Shown: positions 28,254-36,780, numbered from the stretch's first letter. The stretch: 64,000 bases of DNA from an uncultured Bacteroidales bacterium (GCA_946187695.1 CAMHSB010000001.1:62001-126000), one strand, 5' to 3'. Made by a program: numbers and translations. Notes: a model not told the origin generated them from the letters alone.

Positions 28254-28973
28254 TCAGAAATGCAATGCTAAACCTAAACCGTTGGAAGAAGATTGCAGGG
28301 TTAGATCAAGGGGAGAGGCTGCAGCTTTGCGATAGGACTGCCCAATAACAAGGCACGGAACAGATACAACTACGATCTCACTACCAAGACCAATCAAGGC
28401 ATATCCGATTTGTGCGTTGATACGATTTGCATCCATATAGGGGCCGTACTTATGCCGGTGTACACCGTAGTAGTACCCGAGAAAGCCGCCCGTGAGTACC
28501 GTTGCTGTTCCTATGCCGAAGAGACTCCAACCGGCTTTCCATAACGCGTTGCCTTTTTTATAACTCTTTTTTATTTCCTCGCATCTCCTTTCCGGACCAC
28601 AATTCCACTCTTCTATTGTTTTCAGTGATGCCTTTTTGCGCTGACCGATGGCGAGGCAAGGTATGGAAGCCACAACCGCTCCAAAACCAGCACCTAATAA
28701 ACCTATACTGGTTATGGGCATTGCTAATGAATTTTTACTACCTATTGGTGCATTTACTACCCCTTTCCAAAATAGGATACCTCCAATACATTCCGCTGAC
28801 AATCCTGCGCCAAACAACCCCCAACCGGTTTTCCAAAGGGCATCGGCTTTCTGGTAGTTAGTCCACGCTTCCATGCACGCCTCATTCGGTTCTGCAGGTT
28901 GTACCAAAGATTGCGCATAAGATGGCAAAATAGATATACAAACTAACAATAGAATGGTGATGAATTTATTCAT
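28254..28973 (-). CDS. Exported membrane protein with an internal duplication
   Basis: A 239-residue protein with a signal peptide (MNKFITILLLVCISILPSYAQ). The mature part is two copies of a unit of about 75 residues (40-114 and 138-216). Each begins with Y-K/Q-K-x-x-ALWKxGWxLFGxG, has two hydrophobic glycine-rich segments, and ends in PCL-A/V-IGQ-x-x-KKA or similar. Each half looks like a helical hairpin, so four membrane segments are possible. Cysteines at about 33, 62, 125 and 131 could form disulfides. I do not recognise a function. It ends the string of exported proteins in the island; the leader TAAATAATACGATT matches that of the 30074 gene. Confidence 0.7.
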   Translation of the reverse strand: MNKFITILLLVCISILPSYAQSLVQPAEPNEACMEAWTNYQKADALWKTGWGLFGAGLSAECIGGILFWKGVVNAPIGSKNSLAMPITSIGLLGAGFGAVVASIPCLAIGQRKKASLKTIEEWNCGPERRCEEIKKSYKKGNALWKAGWSLFGIGTATVLTGGFLGYYYGVHRHKYGPYMDANRINAQIGYALIGLGSEIVVVSVPCLVIGQSYRKAAASPLDLTLQSSSNGLGLALHF

Positions 28974-29007
28974 AATCGTATTATTTAGAGATTATTTTTT
29001 AGATAGA

Positions 29008-29598
29008 TTATTCATGTGATGCCCACATAGTGGAGACTTTTGCGCTATATTTATCCAATTGACCGCCGTCAATTATTGTATTGATAGCTTTTGCGATATC
29101 GTCAATGGTCATCTCCTGGCGTTTTTTGTCGGTAATTTTCTCCAGCGATGAGATTTCAAAGGAGCGTATCTCCGAATATAGTGCATTGGCAGTACAAAGG
29201 ACCGGTAGATCCTTCAAATTGGCATTGCAAATATTCCCCCACTTTTCCTTACGCGCCACACAATTTTCATCGCCGTGGATGGCGGTGTATGGGAAATAGG
29301 TATAATACTTCTCGTGCAGGGCTAACAACTTCTCTTCTGTAGCCAATTCGCAAAGATCGTATTTGTACTTTTCCGGATTCTGCGCCCATCGTGCATTTCC
29401 GAAATACGGTTCGTTTTTATAGCGCTTGGGACATTTAGGAATACTGTCATTCGTTGTGATGATCCATTCTTTGTATGTTTCATCGGCATACCGGAAGATA
29501 TAGAAACTGTATTCTTTTTCTTCGAGTAACTGCGGTGTATCACAACCGATTGCAAATACTGCAATGAACAAAAGGAATAATAATCTAATTGCTTTCAT
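29008..29598 (-). CDS. Predicted lipoprotein, function unknown
   Basis: A 196-residue predicted lipoprotein: MKAIRLLFLLFIAVFAIGC with the lipobox Cys at 19. The mature part is charged and Tyr-rich (EEKEYSFYIFRYADETYKEW, then KCPKRYKNEPYFGNARWAQNPEKY). It has four further cysteines, which could pair outside the cytoplasm. The C-terminal part has a helix-rich stretch (EKITDKKRQEMTIDDIAKAINTII). No family recognised. The ATG at 29598 was preferred over one at 29655 because it opens the signal peptide directly. Low G+C (the line from 29461 has 21 G+C of 60). Confidence 0.65.
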   Translation of the reverse strand: MKAIRLLFLLFIAVFAIGCDTPQLLEEKEYSFYIFRYADETYKEWIITTNDSIPKCPKRYKNEPYFGNARWAQNPEKYKYDLCELATEEKLLALHEKYYTYFPYTAIHGDENCVARKEKWGNICNANLKDLPVLCTANALYSEIRSFEISSLEKITDKKRQEMTIDDIAKAINTIIDGGQLDKYSAKVSTMWASHE

Positions 29599-29633
29599 GT
29601 TATTGATGTAATATTGTTGTTTGCACGTATAGT

Positions 29634-30074
29634 TTATTTCAAAATAAGAGTCCAAGTTACTTCAGTCTGCCGTTGCCCCACTTTTAAATCGCTTTTCCAT
29701 AAACCAAGAAAATCACGATCACCGTCGTCATCCTCTTCAGTTTCAATTAACTTACGGGAGTATATTGTGTCTCCGTTTATCTTTAAGATGCAAAACTTAT
29801 CAAATGTGATAAAAGGACTGGCCGGTTCCTGTGAAGCATCAATGGGAACGTATCCTACTTCTTCTGCTACTATTAGGTGTTTCTGACTTCCAGACGGAAC
29901 CGTTTCCTTCACATAAATCATACCAGACTTATCATAACTGGAAAAACATTCATAGTCCAAAATCACGTTCTCGGACAATTGATTATCAACAATATAATAA
30001 ACTTTCTGTTTAAATTTTCCACAAGAAATAAAACAGAAGAGGCATAAAAATAAAAAGGCAAATTTTTTATTCAT
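29634..30074 (-). CDS. Small predicted lipoprotein, function unknown
   Basis: A 146-residue predicted lipoprotein: MNKKFAFLFLCLFCFISC with the lipobox Cys at 18. The body looks like a single beta-sandwich (VYYIVDNQLSENVILDYECF, then GSQKHLIVAEEVGYVP, FITFDKFCILKINGDTIYSRKL) and carries an acidic run EEDDDGDRD near the end. No family recognised. The ATG at 30074 is used; an in-frame ATG at 30143 would add an unlikely N-terminus. It shares its leader sequence with the 28973 gene, hinting at common initiation control. Confidence 0.65.
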   Translation of the reverse strand: MNKKFAFLFLCLFCFISCGKFKQKVYYIVDNQLSENVILDYECFSSYDKSGMIYVKETVPSGSQKHLIVAEEVGYVPIDASQEPASPFITFDKFCILKINGDTIYSRKLIETEEDDDGDRDFLGLWKSDLKVGQRQTEVTWTLILK

Positions 30075-30150
30075 AATCGTATTATTTATATATTTACTTT
30101 TAAGTAGACGAGTTATGTTTTTGATAAATTTTCCGATTGACACCGCGAAA

Positions 30151-30777
30151 TTACTGCTCCACCTTGACTCTTTTCCATACTGTCCGGTCGTCCAGCGAGA
30201 AGTCAGTCATACCTTTTCCTTTGACGATATGTGCATATGCTCCCTTGGGCGCGGATTCCATGTCGCCGCTTGCTGACCGCTTACCTGTTATCTGAACGAT
30301 GATCGTATCCGTGAACTGTGCGAGCACATTCTCAGTCGGGCAAGTCACGCTTGCTGAACCTTGATAGAACTCCTCTTTGCTAAGGCGCAGCGACATGTCC
30401 CACCGAATAAAGACTGTTTTGCTGCCTCCCTCGTGCTCCAACAAGGTGCCTATTTCGCTCACGATTTCTTTATTGGAATTTATCCCGCCTTCCTCAAACG
30501 ATGTTGAGATGGTTGCACTTCTATCTCCGCTGCATTTGGAGCCGGGTTCATTCTTGCAAATAATTATATGCGAATTGCACGCATTTGCATTGAGATCCCA
30601 TTGGCGTTCGAGGTCTTCATTCCAGAAACTAACGCTCTCACCCTGCGAGTACGGATAATAGGCTTTCAGTGCCTCTATATAGTTTTTCATGTCAGTTTCC
30701 GTTGGTTCCTCTTGTTTACAAGATACCATCAAACCCAGAACTATCGCCATGAGGCTTGCAATAAGTACTTTTTTCAT
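30151..30777 (-). CDS. Predicted lipoprotein, function unknown
   Basis: A 208-residue predicted lipoprotein: MKKVLIASLMAIVLGLMVSC with the lipobox Cys at 20. The mature part begins with an acidic segment and KNYIEALKAYYPYSQGESVSFWNED. It then forms a beta-rich domain with three more cysteines (CNSHIIICKNEPGSKC) and ends RTVWKRVKVEQ. I do not recognise it. It has its own consensus promoter at 30800-30831. Together with the next three leftward genes it forms a run of exported proteins that may be one transcript or several. Confidence 0.68.
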   Translation of the reverse strand: MKKVLIASLMAIVLGLMVSCKQEEPTETDMKNYIEALKAYYPYSQGESVSFWNEDLERQWDLNANACNSHIIICKNEPGSKCSGDRSATISTSFEEGGINSNKEIVSEIGTLLEHEGGSKTVFIRWDMSLRLSKEEFYQGSASVTCPTENVLAQFTDTIIVQITGKRSASGDMESAPKGAYAHIVKGKGMTDFSLDDRTVWKRVKVEQ

Positions 30778-30799
30778 ATGCTTAATTCGTTTGACACTG

Positions 30800-30831
30800 C
30801 AAAATTACTGCTTTTTTTCGATATGCGCAAG
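30800..30831 (-). promoter_or_regulatory. Promoter of the 30777 lipoprotein
   Basis: Minus-strand -7 TAATTTTG (30807-30800) and -33 CTTG (30831-30828) with a 20-base spacer. The start codon is 22 bases past the -7 box. Confidence 0.78.
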
Positions 30832-30890
30832 AAAATCGTTCTAAATTACACAAAATCGCGCTCTTTTCAATTTTTTAACGTATGTTTGTC

Positions 30891-30965
30891 CTATTCTTCT
30901 GCGTGTAACACGCATGGTATTGTAAGGAGTGCGCCCAATACCAAAGCAAGAATTTTTGTTTTCAT
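30891..30965 (-). CDS. 24-residue signal-peptide-like ORF, small protein or remnant
   Basis: ATG at 30965 and TAG at 30893-30891 enclose 24 residues: MKTKILALVLGALLTIP, then a Cys and ending HAEE. This looks like a complete secretion signal with a cleavage site and almost no mature part. It begins like the signal peptides MKTKV of the 45666 and 52767 surface proteins. It has a consensus promoter at 31024-31055. It may be a genuine tiny exported peptide, a leader, or the stump of a decayed secreted protein. The rest of the 375-base gap 30778-31153 holds only the two promoters and an inverted repeat. Confidence 0.4.
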   Translation of the reverse strand: MKTKILALVLGALLTIPCVLHAEE

Positions 30966-30998
30966 TGCAATTTTTGGTTATAGTTAAACAATAAAATA

Positions 30999-31023
30999 CA
31001 CCGCCATCTTTCGAAAGGCGGTG
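30999..31023. promoter_or_regulatory. Inverted repeat next to a -7 box, operator candidate
   Basis: CACCGCC (30999-31005) and GGCGGTG (31017-31023) flank 11 bases. The right arm abuts the -7 box that begins at 31024, so the repeat covers the expected start of the leftward transcript. A protein bound here would block that promoter (inference). No rightward T run follows, so a terminator is less likely. Confidence 0.45.
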
Positions 31024-31055
31024 CAAAATTACAGTTTTTTTTACATCCTCGCAAG
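31024..31055 (-). promoter_or_regulatory. Promoter upstream of the 24-residue ORF
   Basis: Minus-strand -7 TAATTTTG (31031-31024) and -33 CTTG (31055-31052) with a 20-base spacer. Confidence 0.72.
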
Positions 31056-31153
31056 AAAAGAATGTAGTTTTTCTTTTAATGCAATATACTCATTATCAAT
31101 TGATTATAAATGTCGTATGTAGTTTTTTGTATTATATAACCTTGTCAGGTGAA

Positions 31154-32632
31154 CTATTCTATAATCTTTTCCATCAAAAAAGCACGCATATTAGCGCTTG
31201 TCGTTCCTAATTTTAAAGCAATATGCCTTTTTGTACTGCGTATGGATTTATGTGAATAATATAGTATATCTGCCATCTGTTTATCCAAGAAACCTCCTAT
31301 AACTACTAATATACATAGTCTAACTTCCTGTTCGGATAGATTCATTTTTTGTAAAGTAGTAGCTAACTTATTAAAATGATGATTTACAATTTTGCACATT
31401 TGAAGATAATCTTTCCAGTTCAATTCTGATAGAATGTCTTTGGAGTTTCGTAGTGTGCTGCACGTAGTTTCTATGTTCGACAATAATTGTTGGTGTGTTT
31501 TCTGTTGCTGCTCGGATAATTGAGATATTTCAGAATGCATGGCTACAATGCTACTCTCTAGTTGTGTTTTCTGTTCTTGTTTTATATCTATATCATGTAT
31601 CAACCTACTATGTACTTTACGTTTGTGCCATAGATAATACAATATAGCACATGAACCTGCAAACAAAATAACTCCAATTATAGTGTATAGCCATCGATAA
31701 TCCGGCTTGCGATGCAAGTCTTGATCTAATAACTGAACCGCCTGAGATAGTTTGCCTTGGTATATTTCCAGTAATTTCTGAGCATCAGAACGGCTTGCTG
31801 CCGTTTCTCGGATGGCAGAATTATTTTTAGAGTTGTCGTCATTAGTGAGTATATACAACGCGTTATTTATCTCATATAAAGAATGTGTTGATTTAATAAC
31901 AATATTTGCGTAATGCGTTGCTGAATCTTTACGACCAATGTAAGAGTATCCTTGTGCGAGCAGCAATGCAGATGAGGAAAGTGGGAATAGGTATTTCTGA
32001 GATAAATGAGCGTAATAGATTACCGAATCATATTGTTTTACTTTGAGGCATGCCCTCGCTTGAGATACATAGTTATATGCCGTCAGAATACTATCACCGG
32101 CTTCATGAATTTTTACTTTGGAAATCAAGGAATAACAACTATCCTTTTTGCCTTGTTCTGCTAATTCAAACGCCATGTCATTGAGCAGGAAATAATATGA
32201 TAAAGAATCATTATCGGCAAGAAAACACTTAGCCGACTTTTCGTACATATCGTACGATAACTGAAATTCATCTGCCAAATGGCAGATAGAACCCATATTA
32301 CTATACACACGGCCGAGAATATGGTAATCATGCGTGCGTGAATGAGTGGCGGCAATGAACACCTGCATCGCTTCTACCGGGTTCTCTTTTGCACGGAGCA
32401 GTTTGCCGTAGTGATAGCAGGCATGGGCATATTCATCCGCATAAAAGGCACGCCACGCGTGGAGCGCGCTATATGTACGTGCAAGTTGTGTACTATCATC
32501 GTACATCTGCCCTTGTTGCCACAGGCTATCTGCCTCTCCAACTACATGCAGCGTTTCATGCAACGTACGAAACGAACAGCCGGTTAAAAGACACAGGCTC
32601 AACAGCATCCGTATGTATCGACGAATATACAT
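31154..32632 (-). CDS. Membrane-spanning TPR regulator with LuxR-like HTH
   Basis: A 492-residue one-component regulator. The N-terminal lipoprotein-like signal (MLLSLCLLTGC) is followed by TPR-like helical repeats in the periplasm (residues about 40-290, e.g. YHYGKLLRAKENPVEAMQVFIAA). A transmembrane helix (LYTIIGVILFAGSCAILYYL, about 320-340) leads to a cytoplasmic coiled coil. The C-terminal helix-turn-helix reads MNLSEQEVRLCILVVIGG, FLDKQMADIL, then HKSIRSTKRHIALKLG. The scheme suggests sensing outside and DNA binding inside (inference). A paralogue is at 58809-60251. Very AT-rich (16 G+C of 60 in the line from 31321). The ATG at 32632 opens the signal peptide; one at 32719 would add 29 unrelated residues. 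Confidence 0.78.
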   Translation of the reverse strand: MYIRRYIRMLLSLCLLTGCSFRTLHETLHVVGEADSLWQQGQMYDDSTQLARTYSALHAWRAFYADEYAHACYHYGKLLRAKENPVEAMQVFIAATHSRTHDYHILGRVYSNMGSICHLADEFQLSYDMYEKSAKCFLADNDSLSYYFLLNDMAFELAEQGKKDSCYSLISKVKIHEAGDSILTAYNYVSQARACLKVKQYDSVIYYAHLSQKYLFPLSSSALLLAQGYSYIGRKDSATHYANIVIKSTHSLYEINNALYILTNDDNSKNNSAIRETAASRSDAQKLLEIYQGKLSQAVQLLDQDLHRKPDYRWLYTIIGVILFAGSCAILYYLWHKRKVHSRLIHDIDIKQEQKTQLESSIVAMHSEISQLSEQQQKTHQQLLSNIETTCSTLRNSKDILSELNWKDYLQMCKIVNHHFNKLATTLQKMNLSEQEVRLCILVVIGGFLDKQMADILYYSHKSIRSTKRHIALKLGTTSANMRAFLMEKIIE

Positions 32633-32676
32633 TTTTGTATTAAAAGAACTTTCTCGTGTTGTTCTTAGGTCGTTCT

Positions 32677-32702
32677 CGGGACTTGGTCCCGTGATGGTCG
32701 CG
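32677..32702. repeat. Hairpin plus right end repeat of the accessory island
   Basis: CGGGAC-TTG-GTCCCG (32677-32691) is a perfect 6-base stem. It overlaps CCGTGATGGTCGCG (32689-32702), the inverted copy (13 of 14) of CGCGACCATTACGG at 28170-28183. It lies in the leader of the TPR regulator. Confidence 0.6.
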
Positions 32703-32748
32703 TTCTTGATACGATACACTCAGGTTATACTAAGGATACCATACTTAA

Positions 32749-34557
32749 TCACTCCTCGCTGAAATGCACGAGGACGTGGCGGTATGAGTTGAAGATCTTG
32801 GATTTGGAGACAAAACCCAGGTATCGTCTGTCTTGGTCCACCACCGGCAAGTTCCAGGCACCGGTGTCTTCGAAAATCTCCATCACTTTCTCCATCGGCA
32901 GATCAAACCGCAAGATAGCAGCCGGTGAGGTCATGAGCTGACCGACCGTGAAGCGCTTATAGAGTCGTGGTTGGAACATGATATTTCGTACCTCGTCGAG
33001 CAAAAGGATACCTTTGAGGTGTCCTTTTTTGTCGATCACCGGAAAGATATTGCGTTTGCTCTCGCTGATCACTTTGACCAGTTCACCCAGCGTCATCTCC
33101 GGCATGATCGCCACGAAATCTGTCTCCAGTACACTATCCATCTTCAACAAAGTCAGCACATTACGATCTTTGTTGTGGGTAAGCAACTCGCCTTTCTGCG
33201 CGAGACGCATGGCATACAAAGAGTGCGGCTCGAAGAGCATGATCATCAGATACGAGACCACACTCACGATCATCAGCGGCATGAAGAGGTGATAGCCGCC
33301 GGTCAGTTCCGCGATAAGGAAGATACCGGTCAGCGGGGCGTGCATGACACCCGACATCAGACCCGCCATGCCTACCAGCGCAAAGTTCGACTCCGGTACA
33401 AAAATTCCACACATATTCATGACGCGCGCCGTCACAAATCCCACGATGGCACCCATGAAAAGCGAGGGTGCGAAGATACCTCCGACACCACCGCCACCAT
33501 TCGTCGCAACCGAGGCAACGATCTTCAAAAGAATGATGAGTACGAAATAACCGACGATGATCAGTTGCGTATTCAGGGTAGAGAGTCGGGCATAAAAGTC
33601 CGTAGGAACGATATATTTCTGCAGCGGGCTGTTGTTGAGCGCACTGAGACTGTCGCCGTTGATGAGCTGGTGTATCACATCGTAACCCTCACCGTAGAGC
33701 GGCGGGAAGAGGAAGATCAGAATACTCAGCGTCACGCCGCCCACAAGGATCTTCAGCCCCACGGAACGCACATTATGCTTCATCCATTGCTCGAGTTTGT
33801 TCATGCCCCGCGTGAAATAGAGGCTTGCCAGACCGCAGACCGCACCGAGAATAAGGTACCACGGAATACGGCTTACGGCAAAATCCTCGATGTACTTGAG
33901 GGGAAACATGGGATCGGTTCCGGTGAGGATATACGAGATGGCCGTAGCGGTCACCGACGAGATAAGCAGCGGCGCTACAGAGGTCATGGTCAGGTCCATC
34001 ATCAGCACCTCGAGCGTAAAGACCAGACCGGCAATAGGCGCTTTGAAGATACCGCCTATCGCACCGGCCGCACCGCAGCCGATCATGAGCATCATCGTCT
34101 TCTGATCCAAACGGAAGGCTTTGGCGAGGTTCGAACCGATGGCGGCACCGGTGAGCACGATAGGTGCCTCGGCTCCGACCGATCCACCAAAACCGATCGT
34201 CAGACCGGATCCTACCACCGAGGACCACATGTTATGCGGCTTGATGATAGATTTGCGTTGCGAGATAGCATAGAGGATCTTGGTGATACCGTGTGAGATA
34301 TCATCCCGAACGATGTACTTGACGAAGAGCGCCGCCAGCGTGATACCGATAATCGGCGTGATGAGGTACCACCAGGTATGCTCACCGGCAATCAGCTGCT
34401 CCTCTACCAAGCGCTCAATAAGATGAATAAAAGACTTCAAGATCGCCGCAGCCGCGGCAGAGAACATACCTACGAAAAAGGAGAGCAGAAGGACCAGGTT
34501 CTTCTCGCTGATGTGACGTTCCCGCCACTCGATCATCCTATCATACCACTGCGTCAT
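32749..34557 (-). CDS. ClC-family chloride channel/antiporter with CBS pair
   Basis: A 602-residue inner-membrane ClC protein. The selectivity and gating motifs are present: GSVGAEAPIVLTGAAIGS (the gating Glu is retained, as in transporters), GGVGGIFAPSLFMGA, and a conserved GxAGxxSGVMHAPLTG segment. From about residue 470 two CBS domains (MPEMTLGELVKVISESKRNIFPVIDKKG and LPMEKVMEIFEDTGAWNLPVVDQD) probably bind nucleotides to regulate it. It may move Cl- against H+ for acid or osmotic stress. The ATG at 34557 fits the family start; an in-frame ATG at 34677 would overlap obg deeply. It is third in an adk-obg-clc order. Confidence 0.92.
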   Translation of the reverse strand: MTQWYDRMIEWRERHISEKNLVLLLSFFVGMFSAAAAAILKSFIHLIERLVEEQLIAGEHTWWYLITPIIGITLAALFVKYIVRDDISHGITKILYAISQRKSIIKPHNMWSSVVGSGLTIGFGGSVGAEAPIVLTGAAIGSNLAKAFRLDQKTMMLMIGCGAAGAIGGIFKAPIAGLVFTLEVLMMDLTMTSVAPLLISSVTATAISYILTGTDPMFPLKYIEDFAVSRIPWYLILGAVCGLASLYFTRGMNKLEQWMKHNVRSVGLKILVGGVTLSILIFLFPPLYGEGYDVIHQLINGDSLSALNNSPLQKYIVPTDFYARLSTLNTQLIIVGYFVLIILLKIVASVATNGGGGVGGIFAPSLFMGAIVGFVTARVMNMCGIFVPESNFALVGMAGLMSGVMHAPLTGIFLIAELTGGYHLFMPLMIVSVVSYLMIMLFEPHSLYAMRLAQKGELLTHNKDRNVLTLLKMDSVLETDFVAIMPEMTLGELVKVISESKRNIFPVIDKKGHLKGILLLDEVRNIMFQPRLYKRFTVGQLMTSPAAILRFDLPMEKVMEIFEDTGAWNLPVVDQDRRYLGFVSKSKIFNSYRHVLVHFSEE

Positions 34558-34588
34558 TGTTTTGCCCCTTCCGTCTAGGGTTTCCCCG

Positions 34589-35782
34589 TTAATCGGGGAC
34601 ACCGTCATCCCATCCGATACCTTTGTACTTATCGAGGTCCCATTCTTCCTCCACCTCATTGAGATAAATAGTCTCATTTACCATTTGGTCATCTACCATT
34701 TGGTCATTTTCATCACGTTCTATTTTCTCAACATCAATCGGGGCGTGACTGATCTCGATAACTTGGTTCTGCTCCTTGTTGAGTTCGGTCCAGAGGGCAT
34801 CTTTGAGTTCGTCTATACCCTGTCCGGCTACCGATGAAATCGGGAGAATCTCTATGCCGAGCTTCTTGCTAAGTTTCTTCAAATCGATTGCAGGAAGTGC
34901 GTTTCCTTCGTCATCCACGCGCGGCAGATCGCACTTGGTTACGGCCAAGATGCGTGCCTTGGTGAGCAGTTCGGGATTGTACTGCTCCAACTCGTTGAGC
35001 AGGATCTTGTACTCGGCTTCGATATCCTTGCTCGTTGCCGGTACCATGAAGAGCAATACCGCGTTGCGCTCGATATGGCGTAAGAAGCGCAAACCGAGTC
35101 CCTTGCCTTCGCTGGCTCCCTCGATGATACCGGGGATATCAGCCATACAGAAAGACCGTCCGTCTCGGTAGGAGACGATGCCCAACTGGGGTGTCAGGGT
35201 GGTAAAGGGATAGTCCGCTATCTCGGGTTTGGCGGCAGAAACGACACTGAGCAGCGTCGATTTGCCGGCATTGGGGAAGCCCACCAGACCGACATCGGCC
35301 AGCACTTTGAGCTGCATGATCACCGTGCGTTCCTGCGCGGGTTCACCGGGCTGCGCGTAGCGCGGGGTCTGGTTCGTTGCCGTACGGAAATGCCAGTTAC
35401 CCAAGCCTCCCCGACCGCCTTTGAGCAGCACGACGCGCTCGTTATGCTCCTTGACCTCACAGATGAACTCGCCGGTTTCACCGTCATAAACGACCGTACC
35501 GCAGGGCACTTCGATGATCTTGTCTTCGCCGTCCTTACCGAAGGAACGGCTCTGTCCGCCCTTGCCGCCATCGGTCGCCATGATATGCTTCTGGTACTTG
35601 AGATGCAGCAAGGTCCAGAGATTGCGGTTGCCGCGTAAGATGATCGACCCGCCTTTGCCTCCGTCACCGCCGTCCGGTCCGCCTTTGGGCAGATACTTGG
35701 CCCGATGGAGGTGCATACAACCTGCGCCGCCCTTTCCGGAGCGGCAGTAGATCTTCACATAGTCGATGAAATTCGCAGCCAT
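34589..35782 (-). CDS. obgE: Obg GTPase
   Basis: Essential GTPase acting in 50S ribosome assembly and stress control. 397 residues: a glycine-rich Obg fold ([25 protein letters not shown]) to about 158, then the G domain with [25 protein letters not shown] and TKCD. The C-terminal tail after about residue 335 is not the usual Obg C-terminal domain but a low-complexity acidic stretch. It includes a 5-residue repeat ([10 protein letters not shown]) encoded by tandem 15-base units. It sits nine bases after adk. Confidence 0.96.
   Translation of the reverse strand: MAANFIDYVKIYCRSGKGGAGCMHLHRAKYLPKGGPDGGDGGKGGSIILRGNRNLWTLLHLKYQKHIMATDGGKGGQSRSFGKDGEDKIIEVPCGTVVYDGETGEFICEVKEHNERVVLLKGGRGGLGNWHFRTATNQTPRYAQPGEPAQERTVIMQLKVLADVGLVGFPNAGKSTLLSVVSAAKPEIADYPFTTLTPQLGIVSYRDGRSFCMADIPGIIEGASEGKGLGLRFLRHIERNAVLLFMVPATSKDIEAEYKILLNELEQYNPELLTKARILAVTKCDLPRVDDEGNALPAIDLKKLSKKLGIEILPISSVAGQGIDELKDALWTELNKEQNQVIEISHAPIDVEKIERDENDQMVDDQMVNETIYLNEVEEEWDLDKYKGIGWDDGVPD
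34676..34711. repeat. 7+8-base tandem repeat inside obg
   Basis: ATTTACC, ATTTGGTC, ATCTACC, ATTTGGTC, then ATTTTC. Alternating 7- and 8-base units make a 15-base period that preserves frame and encodes the [10 protein letters not shown] repeats in the Obg tail. Confidence 0.88.
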
Positions 35783-35791
35783 AATAAGTTA

Positions 35792-36376
35792 TTAGTGTTT
35801 ATCCAGACTCGCCAACTCGATCACTCGCATGATCTGCAGGAAGACATCCGCCATGCTGTGGTTGCCGTTTACGGCAAAATAGTTGCCGTGATGCAAGTAG
35901 TAATGCGCGATAGGTTCCGTTTGCTGGTGATAGACCGCGATGCGGTGACGAATCGTGTTGAGGTTGTCGTCCTTGCGTCCGCTCACTTTGCCGCGCTCGA
36001 TAAGGCGCTGGATGAGCAACTGCTCGTCCACCATCAGATCGATCAGGATGGCATCCATGTCGTATTTCTTGAGCAGCTTGGTCAGCGACTCCGCCTGCGC
36101 TACCGTACGGGGATAACCATCAAAGATGGTACCCTTACAATCAGCCGGCAGACCGGCGATATAATTCTCAATTACACCGAACATTAAATCGTCCGGAACT
36201 AAATTGCCTTGAGAGATGAGTGCATCAATCTTCTTACCCAACTCACTGCCTTTGGCAATCTCTGCACGGAGTACATCTCCCGTAGAGAGGTGCTGCACGC
36301 CGTATTTGTTTGCGATGAAAGCCGACTGCGTACCTTTACCGCTCCCCGGCGCACCGCATAAGATAATATTTAACAT
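35792..36376 (-). CDS. adk: Adenylate kinase (short form)
   Basis: Catalyses ATP + AMP = 2 ADP. 194 residues with P-loop GAPGSGKGT (8-16), AMP-site TGDVLRAEIAKGS, DGYPRTVAQAE and the lid start ERGKVSGRKDD. The lid is short and lacks zinc cysteines, the usual Bacteroidetes form. It is transcribed leftward with obg and clc. A terminator separates it from the HU gene upstream. Confidence 0.97.
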   Translation of the reverse strand: MLNIILCGAPGSGKGTQSAFIANKYGVQHLSTGDVLRAEIAKGSELGKKIDALISQGNLVPDDLMFGVIENYIAGLPADCKGTIFDGYPRTVAQAESLTKLLKKYDMDAILIDLMVDEQLLIQRLIERGKVSGRKDDNLNTIRHRIAVYHQQTEPIAHYYLHHGNYFAVNGNHSMADVFLQIMRVIELASLDKH

Positions 36377-36401
36377 ACTAATACCGATTACAGAACAGAC
36401 A

Positions 36402-36435
36402 AAACGAGTTGCCCGGCAATAGGGGCAACTCGTTT
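36402..36435 (-). terminator. Intrinsic terminator of the HU gene
   Basis: An 11-base stem ACGAGTTGCCC (36404-36414)/GGGCAACTCGT (36423-36433) with flanking A and T bases. On the leftward transcript it is followed by TTTTG. Confidence 0.85.
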
Positions 36436-36454
36436 ATGAAGCTTCATTGCCTAA

Positions 36455-36718
36455 TTAGAGAGCAAACTTAGCACCCGGTTTGATTTTAACAACCTTGCGT
36501 GCCGGGATCTCGATAGCCTGCTTGGTAGCCGGGTTGATACCCTTGCGAGCTGCCTTGTGAGCAACAGCGATGGTAGCGTAACCAACGAGTTGTACATTCT
36601 CACCTTTCTTAACTGCTGCAACAGCCTCTTCGAGAGCTGCGTCAATAACTTTTGCTGCCAATGCTGCAGATACCTCAGCCTTAGCTGCTACTGCTTTAAT
36701 AAGTTCTGATTTGTTCAT
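36455..36718 (-). CDS. HU-family DNA-binding protein
   Basis: An 87-residue nucleoid protein of HU type: MNKSELIKAVAAKAEVSAALAAKVIDAAL, then VQLVGYATIAVAHKAARKGINP with the DNA-minor-groove arm, ending KVVKIKPGAKF. It bends DNA as a dimer. It is monocistronic, with a promoter at 36781-36811 and a strong terminator, consistent with high expression. Confidence 0.96.
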   Translation of the reverse strand: MNKSELIKAVAAKAEVSAALAAKVIDAALEEAVAAVKKGENVQLVGYATIAVAHKAARKGINPATKQAIEIPARKVVKIKPGAKFAL

Positions 36719-36780
36719 AACTCAGAGTTTTTAGTTATTAATAATGTTAATTAGTTGTTCCCCTTTTCGGAATGTTGCCG

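Noticed and set aside
30999-31023. Inverted repeat as a rightward transcription terminator
   Set aside because: It is not followed directly by a T run and no rightward gene precedes it; its position at a leftward -7 box fits an operator better.
30841-31026. A 61-codon minus-strand frame around the 30999-31023 inverted repeat
   Set aside because: Its start lies inside the promoter -7 box and the peptide has no signal or recognisable pattern. The overlapping 24-codon frame fits the promoter better.
28132-32750. The island as an insertion sequence or transposon
   Set aside because: Despite the edge repeats there is no transposase or integrase and no clear target duplication.
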